This document shows positions 12,396-24,511 of a stretch of DNA of 64,000 nt, piece after piece. The stretch's first letter is position 1. Each line of letters begins with the position of its first letter. The translations under genes were made by a program, and so were the position numbers. Origin of the DNA: Chionis minor (Eukaryota > Chordata > Aves > Charadriiformes > Chionididae); contig VZSF01009944.1 in assembly GCA_013398295.1 (NCBI GenBank), forward strand, positions 97,198 to 161,197, read 5' to 3'. The notes under the pieces were generated by a model. That model searched no databases. It saw only the letters and a program-made list of their open reading frames with translations, and had not been told where the DNA came from.

Positions 12396-14128
12396 AATGA
12401 AATTCAGCTTCTTCAGGGAACTGATAGGAAGGATCCCATGGGAGGCTGACCTGAACAGCAAAGGGACTGATGAGATCCAGTTTTCTTCACAGAAAAACTC
12501 CTTAAAATATGAGAAGGTCAATCCCAATATGAACAAGAAAGTGTGGCAGAAGGCCAGCTGAGTCAATGGAGAAATCCTGGATGAGCTCAAGCACAAAAAT
12601 AAAGTATACAGAGCAGACCTGGGGACACGCCGCTCAAGACTAATACAGAAACAGTGCCTAGGTCTCTAGGAAAAGAACTAAAGAAACCAAAGTTCAGCTG
12701 GTGTTGAAAATGACAGGAGATATGAAGGGGAACAAGAAGTAATTCTACAGGTAATTAGAAAAATAAAATGGAAGATAAAGCAAAATTTGGACATGCTGTT
12801 GAATGAGATGGACGTCTAGCTACATAGGAGATTGAAAAGCCTGAAGTACTCAGCACCTTCTCTACCCAGGAAAGTTTGCTGTCAGACTACCCAAGTCTCT
12901 GGCCCTAGTAGCAGAGTATAGGGTAAATAAGTGCTACGAAATGTACCAGAAGACCGATTAGATGGACGATGTCTTAGTGATCACTAGGGCAAACTTTATG
13001 TATAAAAGTCCACGGGACCAGACTGTATGCATCAAAAAGACCTGATGACATTTTTAGTCTACCTTTATCATCTTTGAAAAGTTACAGAGACTAGATGTCC
13101 CTAATGACAAGAAAAACACAAATGTGATGCTCATTTTCAAGAAGGAAGAAAACTGTCAGGCAAGGCTGTGTCATCTCTGCCTCTGAGATGATAGAACACA
13201 TTCTTCTGGAAGTCATTTCCAGACACATGAAGTACAAAAAAAGCCATTAGGAACTGTCAGTATGTTGTGTGTGGCCATAGTTCATGTGTAACCATGCCAA
13301 TTACCTTCTGTGATGAGCTGATTGACTCAGTGGACAAGAGGAGGCTTGTAGTTGTCTTTTATCTTGACTTTAGCAATGATTTTGACACATTATTTCACAG
13401 TGTCCAGCTAAATTGGAGAGCTATAGATAGGCAGATTATGAGGTGAATAGAAATCTGTCTAGATTGCCAGACTGCCAAAAAATGACAACAGACACCCCTT
13501 CAAAGTCCCACTGGAATCCAGGTAGTAGTGGTATTCTGCAAAAGTTGGACTAGAGCTGATATACACAACATGGATGATGGGGTGGACTGCACCCTCACCA
13601 AATTCATTGACAACATGAACCTGGGAGAAGGGGAAGATATACTGGAGGATAGGAGTGCCATTTTGTCAAGCTAGAGAAACCCAGTGAAATTCAGTAAAAA
13701 CAAATGTAAAGTCCTGCACCTGGAATGGAGTTAACGCATGCAACAGGATAGGCTAGAAACCTGCTGTGCAAAGAAAGAGTCCCGATAAACAGAAAATTGA
13801 ATGGGAAACAGCAGAGTACCCATGCTGACTGCAGAGAACACAGTCAGATTCTCCTTAGATAAGCTCAGTGAAAGACTGAGATCCGACAGATGCAAATTAC
13901 TGCAAAGAAAATTCTCATTAGATATATATATAGATAAAAATAAAAAATTCTTCATGGTGATGGTGGTCAAGCACTGGAACACTGGAATCTGTGAAATATC
14001 CATCCCTGTTAGATATTCTCAAACCTAACAAATCTAACATAGCAGTCTAAATTCAAAGTTAGCCCTGCTTTAATCTGGAGCTTGAGTAAGATGACCTACA
14101 GTGTCCCTTCCATCCTAACAATTCTTTG
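12396..14128 (+). mobile_element. Old degraded CR1 LINE, ORF2 to 3' end
   Basis: This is a decayed plus-strand CR1 recognisable in pieces. The left part, GGAACTGATAGGAAGGATCC onwards, resembles the segment between endonuclease and reverse transcriptase. Motif A survives in frame near 13348-13400 as FYLDFSNDFDT, where the family has [10 protein letters not shown]. The FADD catalytic box reads FIDN at 13603-13614. A KxKVLHLE-like stretch follows at 13700-13725. The right end keeps the CR1 3' untranslated feel, with ATGACCTACAGTGTCCCTTC at 14089-14108 and a worn ATTCT tail. Stops, frameshifts and internal deletions, for example between 13730 and 13960, rule out activity. Divergence is far greater than in the copy at 55 kb, so it is an older insertion of a related subfamily. 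Confidence 0.8.
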
Positions 14129-14169
14129 CTTGTATTTTTCTTACAGTTTTTTCAAAATTATAAGAAATC

Positions 14170-14560
14170 TACCTGTGATACCATATTTGTTGATTTAACC
14201 TTAGCTTCTCCTTTCAAAAATCTCCTGTTCTTTCTTCTAGCTTCCTTAGCTGACACAATTTTAAAAAACTCCTGTTGAGATTTATTTCCTTCAGATGCTG
14301 TACTCTCTTATCATATTAGCCACTGCTTGGCCACATTGTGATTATTTCTTTACATTTCATTCCTTTTGAACACTTAATCATTTTTGTTGCACTTCCCTGA
14401 ACTCCCTCTGATTTGTTAATATATGTGTGATATTGAGGTTCCCATAACTGAACTTAGTCTTTCAAGTGTGATCACACTGCGGTCATATAGAAATAAACTA
14501 TTGTCTACCTGCTGTGTGACATCAATGTGACAGATTCCTTGGTCTCTAACAGTAATTCTC
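14170..14560 (-). mobile_element. Possible ancient CR1/L3-like LINE 3' fragment
   Basis: The plus-strand text at 14360-14500 runs through TTTGTTGCACTTCCCTGAAC, CCCATAACTGAACTTAG and TGTGATCACACTGCGG. These resemble the antisense of the region just after the reverse transcriptase in old CR1/L3-type LINEs, where a phrase like ACTGxACxCAGTACTCCAG is typical. No tail or reverse transcriptase motif is included. It abuts the end of the previous CR1 but is read on the opposite strand, so it is a separate insertion. The assignment rests on remembered family resemblance only. Confidence 0.4.
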
Positions 14561-14615
14561 ATTTCATTTAAAATATGAAGGGGAATGATCATTTCTGTAT
14601 CTTTGCAAGCCTGGT

Positions 14616-14676
14616 CCACAAACACAGACATGCACAAACATGCAGACACACACAGACATATACAGATATATACAGT
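14616..14676. repeat. CA/CAGA-rich low-complexity tract
   Basis: The sequence alternates ACAAACACAGACATG, ACACACACAGACATA and ACAGATATATAC units. It looks like a decayed dinucleotide repeat. Confidence 0.6.
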
Positions 14677-17600
14677 TCAGAGAGGCTGAGCTGATTTCTG
14701 TCTAACATGTCTTTTTTGTCAAAAAAGATTTCTATAGGGAAAAAAAAGAAAAAAAACAAAAAAGGAAAAGAAAAAAAAGAAAAATATTGTCTTGGCCTTT
14801 TTACAGTAGGAAAAAAGGGGAAAATGGGTGGAAATAGTAATGATTAACAAAAACCATCAGAACAGATGCAGGGGTGTATTAGTCATTGATTCATCTCCCC
14901 TGAATGGTATAACTGGTCATATAATGATCTGGTGAAATGTTTTCATAAAAAACTTCCAATATGAAGGTAAATTATAACACTTTTTTATCAAATAAATCAC
15001 AAAGTGTAACTGAGCATGAACTGGAGGAAGATACCTTGGGATGGAGGGAGTAGAAATATTCTCAAAAGCTGTCTGTGCTTAAAGCTAAGCTCTGCCTCCC
15101 TAGCAGACTGTCATCTGGTTTCAAACTAGCAGTGTCATATAAGCCATCCCTTCTGTTTTAGCACAATTTTCTTTCTCTGGTCTTGATCAGTTTGGGGAAT
15201 GTCTCTCAGACTATCCCAGGAGAATCATTTTCACAGCAAAAGCTTCTGACTCCACTTCACACCTGACTCTCAGTGAGATGAAGCATAGACTAAAGGATCT
15301 TGCTCCCCCTCAATTATATTCCTAGATGAAATACAGTTCAGACAGGTCCACAGGAGAAGGTTATGAACTACAAGCAAGAAGTGAGTTCAGAGGGTAAAAG
15401 TGACAATTATTTTTCTACATGAACAAAACTGAGAAAAGCATTGGCCTTTTCCTTAAAAATGTATCACACAAAGTACAATACTGATGTTTTTATAGTCTTG
15501 CTTCACACAAATGTCCTGGACAAACTCCCTAAAAAAAACCATCTGACAAAACCACCGATTTTTGTATGATCATCTGACTACACTTGTTAAAAAAGAAATT
15601 TCTAGAAAGAACTGCAGCATTTAATGACAAATTATTCTTTATAGGTGAAGCAAAAGATTGACATAATCTATGTAGAAGTATTTATCCTTGTCCTAGTATC
15701 CACCCATTTAAAAATCATATTTTGTGCCTCAAGGGAATTCAATTGGAACATGGTCTGCTTAAAACAGATCTGGGCTGCATTCCATATCATAAACTTACAA
15801 TCTTTGAAACCAAAAGGAGCACAAAAAGCTGATTTTGAAGATATTTTTACATGCATTTTATCTGCTGGCATATTTGTCAGCTGATTCACAAGAGGTATAC
15901 AGTGAAATTAATTTCTGCAAACATAGAGAGCATGGTTTCAAAACTGATCAAGGAGCTGACCTGGAGAAGAGAGACCAATATGTCTCTAAGAGTTTCTGCC
16001 ACTGAAAGGCAATTTTCAAACTAATCTCTTGTCTCAGCTTGCTGAAGAGAGACCTTAAATCAAATGAAATGATTCAGATGTAACTGAGTGGCTTCAGATA
16101 GGATCTAGCTGGTAAGTGATCATTTGACCCATTCTGGGTTCATAGACTTCCTCTTTCTTTTTTTTTTTTTTTTCCCCCAAGTCACTAAATATATTGCTTT
16201 GGCTATATATTATCACCATGTTTGTAATTTTAACTACTTGCTTAGGCACATGAACTTCACTCTGAAATCCTGCTAAAGCTTTTCTAGATGTTTGCTGAAG
16301 AAGACCATGTGAAAAAAAAAAAACATGTACAAGGGCAACTTCTCGTTTAATACCTCATGCCACAAAGTAGTGGCAGTCATAGTATATGTTTCAGTTGTTC
16401 CACAAGGAATTTCATCTGTAGAAACATATCTGCAGCTTAATTGCCTGAATAACCTTTTGGTTGTGTTCCTTTGCACAGTCATTTTCATTTTTCTGTTTAG
16501 TGTGATCACTTAACTCTGTCTTTTTTAAAAAGCATTCTCTACATTTCTTATGCTTTTTTTTCCATAGATATGTCATTTCTGTAAAAACATCTAAGTGATT
16601 AAAAGTCACCTGACTTGAAACAGACATTTTACTGACTGGCTTCCCCTGTTTTCTGCTCAGAAACAAAAGAAAATCCCATCAGATCTTCCACTGGTTTGAC
16701 TTGCATAACACCAGACAGAAAAATTTTGTCTTGTATGCGCCATTTCTGCCATATTACATTGCTGATCTTTCCAGAAATTAATAGGGAAAATAATTTTTCC
16801 ATAATTTTTTTTAAAAAATATACTAATTTATTTTCCCATATCATAAACTAATCCAAGGGCATTTTGAGTGTGATCATAATTAGCATAACAATGTTCTCAA
16901 AAATGCTTGTGGAATAAGGCACTAGAAACTAATAGTATCTTACTCATCAAAATGCTGGCGCTACTGAGATCACAAACACATCAACATCCTTGTTTCTTGA
17001 TCCCAAGTGTCCTGATTGTGCTTTTTTTTCATCAAAGCTCATGCTTTATTTGCCTTATTTTCCTGCTGAAAACACAGAGGCTTTAGTGGGTATTGTTTAT
17101 GCTTTGTAATGAAGGATAGGCCTCTCTTTGAACTCGAGCTCTCTTCACATGTAGAGCCAGACAATAATATACAGGACAAATAGAATTAATTATAACAGCA
17201 GCTATGAATATTAATGCATGAAACATAATCTTACATTTTAGGATAAGTATTCTTATTCAAGGCTAATAATCAGTATCTTTTTTTTTCTAATGATGGGGTG
17301 CCCTAGTCTCTTTTCAACAGCACTGTTGCTAATCAACATGAAGCATACCACCACATTATTCAGAGAACAGCCCTGCCTCTGTGGTCTGAACAGCAATGGA
17401 GTCTGACAACACATTATAAACCAAACTTTTTTGAGGCAGTAAGAAAGATGAGCAACAACAGCAATTCACCTATCACTAATAGCAAACACATGGTCATAAG
17501 CGATGCCATAGTTCCGGTAGACTATCAGGGACATGTAATGTCCAGGTCATCTGACAGCAACAGTCAATCGTGCAAGTGACTCTTGAATGCAGGTAAGAAT

Positions 17601-18483
17601 TGTGCCACTTCTTGACTCCCCCAGTGGTAGTGTGAGTTGAGAGAATCATACCTTACATGGCAGTAGCACACCCTAAATGTCAGCTCAGATGGTGTGAGTG
17701 GCATCCTGACTATGTGATGACATTGATCAGAAGCAGGGTATCGGCCTCCAAAAAAAGAGAGATTTGCACAAACAGAACAAGCTTGTAACAAAGACACTCC
17801 TATAAAAATCCCAACAACTCGCACTTTCTGTTGTATTGTCAAGATTAGAACTGAAGGTATGAAGTAATATGACTAAAGATTTCTTTCTTGTCTGTAGAGA
17901 GTTTTCTTTGATATGGTAAACTAAAGGTTGAAGACAGAGTGAAGTTCAAGCTAGAAATAAGATTGAAAAATAAGGACAGCATATTATATGAACTGATTGT
18001 CTACAGCACCAATAGATGTATATCTGGAAACTTTAGATGAGTTGTGTTCATTTTTCCAAACAATATCTTCCTGTTCATTTGTTGTTGCTTGATAGGAACT
18101 CTGCACGAAATGAAAACTGCCGCTTGCCAAGTGTCAGACTTCTAGACAAAATGTCCATCAAGAAAAAAATCAGGTATCAACATAAAATTTATGGAGTGAC
18201 ATTTTCTAAGCACAATGTTTTTTGAGAAGTAAGCAATCATGATTTTTTTTCCCTATTTAATTACAGATGAAGATTTGTGTGTGCAAAAAGTAGGTTTAAT
18301 TGGTGGTGGGAATATGATTCTGCAATGAAGGTAAAGAAAGGTGTGGTTCATGATTATGCCTCCTACAAGGGTTTTGCTGTTTGTTGCTCTGTGTATGACA
18401 GAACAAAACATACACAACAGCTTCTTATACATTTAAAGACCATTTTCATTATACTGCACTGAACTTCAGGCTCTCTCTCCATC
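14677..18483. other. Unique sequence, nothing recognised
   Basis: The stretch holds A-rich low complexity at 14738-14785 and a T-run near 16158-16175. Overlapping short open frames on both strands at 15645-15889, 16273-16513 and 17564-17842 have no known domain and no coding-like base pattern. I see no transposon or RNA gene. Confidence 0.45.
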
Positions 18484-19810
18484 TGATTTACTTTCACTTT
18501 AAGTCAGTGCACAAAACTGGACCGGTACTCTGTCTGCAGCCTTATTAGAGTCAAGCAGTGCAGAGAGATTAATTTACATAACATATGCACTGCACTTCCG
18601 TTTCTATACTCCAGGACAGTGGAACAGCATGACATATTCACTTCAAGTTCAATTTGGGAACGAGTATGCTGACCAGATATTTTTCTTCAGAGCATCTTGT
18701 TGCCTGTTTTATTTTTCTAAGCCATATTTGCATAGTTTTCATTATAATCATATTCATTATTCTTGCCTAAGTGCAGAACTTTCTTTGTTGAATTTTATAT
18801 AATCATCTGTTTTTTTGTTTTCTCATCACTTCCTCAATGGATCACTTGTGAAATTAAATAAATAATAATTCTGTTATTTCAACATTTAAATCGATCACAA
18901 AAAACCAGAACTGTACAAGACATATGAAAGACCTCCACAGAACCTGTCTAAATATTACCTTCTGATTTGATAGACAATCACTCTTAATGACTTTCTGGGC
19001 ACACCTGATCATTTTGCACATCTATAATACTAATCATCTTAATCTTATCTTTTGCTTATAAGTGTCATGTAAAGCAGCTTCAAAAGATTTTGTAAATTCA
19101 AAATATCTAACACAGCATATACATTTCTTCTCCTTTATCTGTAAGGAAGTTATCCTATCACAGAAAGGAAATTAGATTATTCCGACAAGCTTTGTTCCTA
19201 AGAAATCTGTTCTGGCTGTTACTCTACTCTTATGTTATCTCCAGGTGCGTATAAATTGTTTGATTATTTGTTCCAGCTTTTTATAAAAGGAACTAAAGCT
19301 GACTTGCTTATAATTCTCCATTCCTACTTTTCTACCCTTTTGAAGATGAGAACTGTGATTTTCCTTTTTCCAGCTCTCCAAAACTTCATAATCTTTCATG
19401 AATTCTGTAAGGTTTCAGCAAGTCTTTAAAGTTTTCTGAGTAAAATTCAATTGGACTATCCAACGTAAAAATTCTAACTTATATTAGAGTTCTTTAATGT
19501 ACTTTTCCTTCCTTCAGACTGAATCTTTACCCTTTTCTTGTTGATTATGTGTCATCTGCCTGATCTCAGGCAATCTTTTTAGCAAAATGTGAAGCTAAAA
19601 AGGACACTTGGTGTCATCATCAGTTCTTCCTTCCCTCGATCAGGTTTTTCATTTATCTTCATTGTGATCCTAACATGCTTACTGAATGTCTTCTTGTTGC
19701 TTTTTATGACTCTTGCCAATTGTGTCTTATTTTACATCTTGGTCTTTTACAGTTTTTTTCCCATACATGTTTGTCCATAATAATTTGACCTCTTGTTCTG
19801 TGTTCTGTAT
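18484..19810 (-). mobile_element. Ancient L3-like CR1 LINE, reverse transcriptase relic
   Basis: The minus strand carries a deeply decayed LINE reverse transcriptase of the old CR1/L3 type known from turtles, crocodilians and birds. Markers appear on the plus strand as antisense and in the right order. CAAAACTGGACCGGTACTCT (18512-18531) lies beyond the ORF. CCTAAGTGCAGAACTTTC is near 18765. A CTTCAAAAGATTTTGTAAATTC block (19077-19098) is the worn KAFD region. ATTAGATTATTCCGACAAGC plus TCTGTTCTGGCTGTTAC (19170-19222) is the SQHGFxxGRS region. AACTAAAGCTGACTTGCTTATAATTC (19292-19317) is the NYRPVSL region, followed by a CTTTTGAAGATGAGAAC block. Stops are frequent in all frames and no 3' tail is kept. 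Weaker similarity continues to about 19810. The collinear order over 1.3 kb makes this more secure than any single motif. Confidence 0.72.
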
Positions 19811-21709
19811 ACTCCTTTTGTGCAATTGAAAGCACTGAAGCACCAAAACTTGTTCTTTTTCTACACTTTCTATCCTTCCAGTATTTGCATAGGCTGTGAA
19901 TATACTTTTAACACAGTTTCCTGATGAAACTGCCAAATTTCTTCTTTTTTAGACTTGTTTCTCACAAAATATAAGTTCTTAAAATTCTTAGTTATTGTTC
20001 TAATAAATTTGCATGTTCAGGGTTTATTTAATCTAACGTCTGAGAGTCAGGCCCAAGGGAAATCTATAAAGGCAGTTGAAGGCATTTTATTTTTCCGTGT
20101 CCTGTGGATTTTGACCTAGTTCCCACAATCATCCAGACATTTTCATCTAGCAAATCCCCTGCTATGGAAGGACATAATCTGGGTCTCTCCCACTGTCTTG
20201 CTGTGGCACATTTAAATTTGTCATTAGTCTTATTTTTTTTCTAAGAAATTAAAGATAATCTTGAGGTTTGGGGATACGCAGAAATATGTGAAGTAAATGT
20301 TTAGAACAGCCTACCTATTATGTACTTAGTCATAATTATCCAGGGACATTGACTCAAAGAACATTGACTCAAGGACCAAGAGATCTTCATTAGCCTACAT
20401 TCCTTTAACATTAAATTAATGTGTGCAGTTGTTAAATATTTTTTTTGTATAAAGATTAGCATTTTTACCTCAGTTCTCAATACTTGTGCACAAAGCTCTT
20501 AGACCTAATGAGTTCTTTGCCATTTGTTAGCCAATTATTTGCACTAAAAGAAAGAACCTTAATTTATTCCTTTTATAAGTTACTTTTATCCTGTCTCTCC
20601 AAAGTTAACTAGAAAATAAAGGGAAGCTCAGGAAAGCAAAAGTTTACTCTAATTTTCTGATTACATGTGAAAACTATACATTATGGGTATATGATGTCTG
20701 TACTTCTGCTGCAGTTGGGTTTATAACTGTGTCTGTCTTGGCCAGGACAGAGAAAGTGAGAGGAAAGAAAAAAAAAAAAATCTGAATTACAACTTCATTA
20801 AAATGAAATAATGGTTGAAGGTCTTCTTATCTAATTCAGAAATATCCACCCCGGAATGTAACATATACTTGACCTAGAAACTGTACTCATCAGATTACCA
20901 TATGGCTTAATTCAAACCTCTTTGTAAAGAAGGGACACTGCCACAGAGAATTAATCAGATATGATGCTCATAATGTAATATGAATGGCAATAACAATCCT
21001 AAATAGCCATTTTGGTAAGAGCAGTGAAATGAAATTCAAAATAAACAGTGTACATGAGAGCATATGAGTTAGCTTGAAAGGACAGGAGCTTTCCAATGGA
21101 GGAAGGGTGACCAAATACAGCATCTATTCAAAGACAATTGCATGCAAATGTAGAGTGTCTCCCTAAAGCCAAGCGCAAGTATTTGCAATGAGTGGGAAAA
21201 CACAATTATATGGCTTTGTCGCCATAGGATGTTTTCCTATTAATTTCTGAAGTCTCTCGCCTATAAGATTCTTAGACTTCTAATAACATGGTTGAACTCT
21301 GATTGCAACCTTACTTCAATGCGGGTACTAATCTGTCCCTATTTTGTGCATGTTTTCAGTAAACTTGTTCATCATGTTTTCCTACCGTGAAATCTGTTTT
21401 TTCGCATTTTGCAACTGACCAAAAGATTCAACTGGAGAACAGGGATGGTCTATGATAGAGAAATACAGACAAGACAGCCTCATTTCATCACCTCTATTTA
21501 AAACAAAGATTAAAAAAAAAAAACCAAAAAAACCCCAGTATATCCTTTAGTCAGGGGCAGTAAGGTAGACATGGAATTAAGAGGAATATCCTTGTAACCA
21601 GCTTTCTTATTGCTGGCATCATAATAGATACAGGCACAAAACCTTGCGGCCACTTGTAGCGTCAAATTCATACTGTCCACTAAAATGGTTGTCTTATATT
21701 TTCAAATAG
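19811..21709. other. Unique AT-rich sequence
   Basis: No gene or recognisable repeat is seen. A-runs lie near 20768-20780 and 21510-21522, and a small direct repeat of ACATTGACTCAA occurs at 20345-20370. The first few hundred bases could still belong to the ancient LINE. Confidence 0.4.
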
Positions 21710-21774
21710 ATCTCCACCCAGGCAAATGGATTTGCTGTTGAAGCACAAGGGGACATCCACAGAGCCATCTTTAC
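21710..21774 (+). other. Candidate internal coding exon
   Basis: An AG at 21708-21709, after a moderately T-rich tract, precedes a 65-base segment that is followed directly by a consensus donor, GTGAGT, at 21775-21780. Read from its first base it is fully open: it begins ISTQANGFAVEAQGD and leaves two bases, AC, for the next exon. An in-frame TAG ends just before the segment, so the frame could open only by splicing. The protein family is unknown to me. Its two spare bases combine in phase with the open frame at 24512. At 65 bases, chance remains a real possibility. Confidence 0.22.
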
Positions 21775-23081
21775 GTGAGTGAGAAAGGGAAGCAAGGAAA
21801 CAGTATTTGTGAAGAATAACCTGGTCTTGAACATGGATTAGCAACTAGAGGAATACTCTCTGGCTGCTGACCTGCTGCATTCATGCTTCAGTGTCTTCAC
21901 AGCTATTTTACACAAGTAGCTTGATTAAAGCTGCTGTACAGTACGCTGATTCATATTAGTCATGCTAGATAATAAAGGCAAGCAAATTTATTTCCTTAAT
22001 ATTGTTCATTCTTAACTGAGGACATTAGAAAGTCATCAGTCTGCAACCACCACCACTGTGATCTGGTTTGTTCCATTGTTTTGCCACCCTATATCTCCTT
22101 TTGGTGAACTTTCACAGGACTTTGTGGCACAAAATTGGAACAAATTGCTTTTACACAGAGTTGTATTTAAGTGAAACCTGTTTAGTACAATTTCTTAGAG
22201 TACTGAAATATTCATCATAAGAAAAGGCAGGTGCTTTAGCAAAAATAATTTCTTACAAAAATGTCTGCTTCTTCAGGGTAATAAAGATAAAAATTTCTTT
22301 TCTGACTTTCACTTGACGACTTCAATACACATTGTGGAGATAACATTAAGATATGCCTCACTGTCTGCTGAGTAAATTATCCAGGTTTTTGGAGGGATAT
22401 CAAAAGACTAAATTTATCCACATTTTCATTTAGCCCCTGAAAAAACTCAAAGCAGACTTCAGGTAAAATATTGAAATATGTAAGCTCATTGCAACAACAG
22501 ATATATGGGACAGGTGGAGATAGCACACACAAAATTATGACTATATATATGCTCTACTTTGACTCAGGATAATAAACCCACCTAAGATATACAGCTCTAT
22601 TCTGAGACCCAGCTGTGGAAATATTTCACCCATGAGCAACACTGGTTTGGTTTCCAAGTCTCTCTGTCTAGAATCAGACAGATGTGTACAGGTAGCATGC
22701 AATATGCAGATATGGACAAAGGAAAAGAAAGAGGTTTGTCATTTATATTTATGTTTGATGTATACCGTGTGATGGAAACTCACTTTAGTGAGGAGCTTAT
22801 CTTTAAAAGGCTTTGCAGTTTCATTCAGAAAGGAGTCAAAATTCTGGCTTTCACCAGATGTTATCCAAGACATTGTTGTCTGGATGCAAGATAAGATCTC
22901 AAGAAAACAAGGCTTCTTACAAACTTTATCACACCTAACAAAACCACAAATATTGCCAATCCATGGAAACACTTTCAGTTATGTTAGTTAGATTTATTTT
23001 AGATGTCTGCATTGGGAAAACGTAATTCACTTGCTGCAAGTGTCTGTCTCTTCCATTGACTGTAAAAGGAGCCTGATGCAA
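21775..23081. other. Unique sequence, nothing recognised
   Basis: Short open frames on both strands around 22682-22991 overlap each other and have no recognised domain. I see no repeat apart from the target duplication at its right edge. Confidence 0.45.
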
Positions 23082-23086
23082 GTAGC
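23082..23086 (+). repeat. Target-site duplication GTAGC, left copy
   Basis: GTAGC immediately precedes the LTR start TGTC and recurs at 23848-23852 immediately after its end GACA. A perfect 5-bp duplication fixes the insertion boundaries and indicates integrase-mediated insertion. Confidence 0.85.
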
Positions 23087-23847
23087 TGTCGTGGTTTGGG
23101 CCGGATTGGCCCAAGCAAGCCGAGTGACAGATGTTCCCTCTCTCCTGCCGAGCAGGAGAGACAGAAGGAGAATAGTTTAGTAAGAACTAAACTACTTCAA
23201 TGAAATCTAAAGAATAAAATAATAAAAGGAAAATAATGAAATATATACAAAACCGTATCAGTCTCCCAGAATGACAATCACATCACCAGCAGGCACTGGG
23301 GAAGTTCCAGACTGGACTCAGCGACAGAAGGGAACTGAATTCAGGAACACATGGGTTGGGATCAAAGACAGATGAACAGATGGAGTCCTCCTTGGACACT
23401 GGCCATTGAAGAAGGAAAGCCAGAACCAGATCAAGAGCAAGAGCCCCAGCAAGAGCAAAAGCCCGAACAAAAGAGTTGACCCTTCGCTCCCTCTGCTTTT
23501 ATACTGAGCAGGATGCAGATGGGATGGAATACACTGTTGGGTCATTTTTGGGTCACCTGTCCTGTCTGCTCCTCCCCACAGGTGGGACCCCTCTACACTT
23601 TTCTGCTTCCAACCCTCCAACGGGGCAAATAACAAAGTTGGCTGGTCTTGGTCGTTATAGCAATAAGTATAAGCAAGGGCCTCTCTGCATACCGTGCCTC
23701 GGCATCAGCTATAAACATGGGTCTTATCGCTCTGAGAAAGAGCAGTTTTCCGCACAAGGTGCTGCTAATCTAAGCAGTTAGAAGAGGCCTAGTTAGAAAG
23801 CAGAGTTACTGAGCAAAATTGGTCCTGTTTTACCTCAAACCAGGACA
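23087..23847 (-). mobile_element. Solo ERV LTR, 761 bp, avian TGTCCTGG type
   Basis: The element starts TGTCGTGG and ends CCAGGACA on the plus strand, so it has the TG...CA ends of a retroviral LTR with short inverted termini. A perfect GTAGC duplication flanks it. On the minus strand it begins TGTCCTGGTTTGAGGTAAAA, a type common in birds, and has a promoter element CAGTATAAAAGCAG (TATA at 23496-23503) in mid-LTR. No primer binding site or internal viral gene lies on either side, so it is a solo LTR left by recombination between the two LTRs of a provirus. A 5-bp duplication fits ERVL-type or similar elements. Open frames of 101 and 105 codons inside it are incidental. Confidence 0.92.
23496..23503 (-). 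promoter_or_regulatory. TATA box of the solo LTR
   Basis: The minus strand reads TATAAAAG within CTCAGTATAAAAGCAGAGG, about 345 bases from the LTR's minus-strand start. It matches the core promoter position of this LTR type. Confidence 0.65.
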
Positions 23848-23852
23848 GTAGC
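23848..23852 (+). repeat. Target-site duplication GTAGC, right copy
   Basis: It is identical to 23082-23086 and lies directly after the GACA terminus of the LTR. Confidence 0.85.
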
Positions 23853-24511
23853 TAAGGGCTAAACATCTACATTGTTTAAAGGTAAAGTAAATGCATTTAG
23901 ATTACAAATCAATTATTCAGAATATCAGTTAACTACCTGTGCAAGCACAAGATAGTTACAGATATGTATGAGCATTCCTAATAATGAGAATAAACTTGAA
24001 GGTTAAAATTGTGCCTGAACTAGGCTTTGAGCTCCAAGGTCCTTCCTAAGACCACATATTCAACCAGTGAAGCTAGAAATGTAGTCTAAGAAGCCCGCCA
24101 GCTGGCTGGGGTTTGAGAAGTAAATGGATTATGAAGTTGCTAGTGTTTTGTTTTGGTTCGTGGCTTTATTTTGAGAGATATTTAATTCCTACTTCCCTCT
24201 TCTCCTTCTCCTGGAGAAGGTCAAACATTAAAATCATTGTTACAGCAACATCTCCAGCAAGTTATAGTCAGAGCTCAACTTCATTCCTGTAGCTCTATGG
24301 TAACTCCATTGTTTTTAACAGCTTTGCTATCTACCTAATCAAACAGTCTATGAACTGAGTGAAACTAAACAATTGGCCCAAATCTCCTCTGTATTCCCTG
24401 TGTTGCCATGTAACCCTAATACATAATAATAATGACTATTATATTTGCTCAAAATGCCTAAAATCATTCATATAGTACATCATTGTTGAAACCAAAGTGA
24501 TTTGTTTACAG
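23853..24511. other. Unique sequence
   Basis: No gene or repeat is recognised. It ends in GTGATTTGTTTACAG, which could serve as a weak splice acceptor for the open frame that follows. Confidence 0.45.

Noticed and set aside
17564..17842. 92-codon minus-strand frame that looks moderately protein-like
   Set aside because: No splice signals, no coding-like base pattern and no known family; length is expected by chance in a window of this size.
23318..23781. Open frames of 105 and 101 codons on opposite strands
   Set aside because: Both lie inside the solo LTR, one downstream of its TATA box, and match no viral protein.
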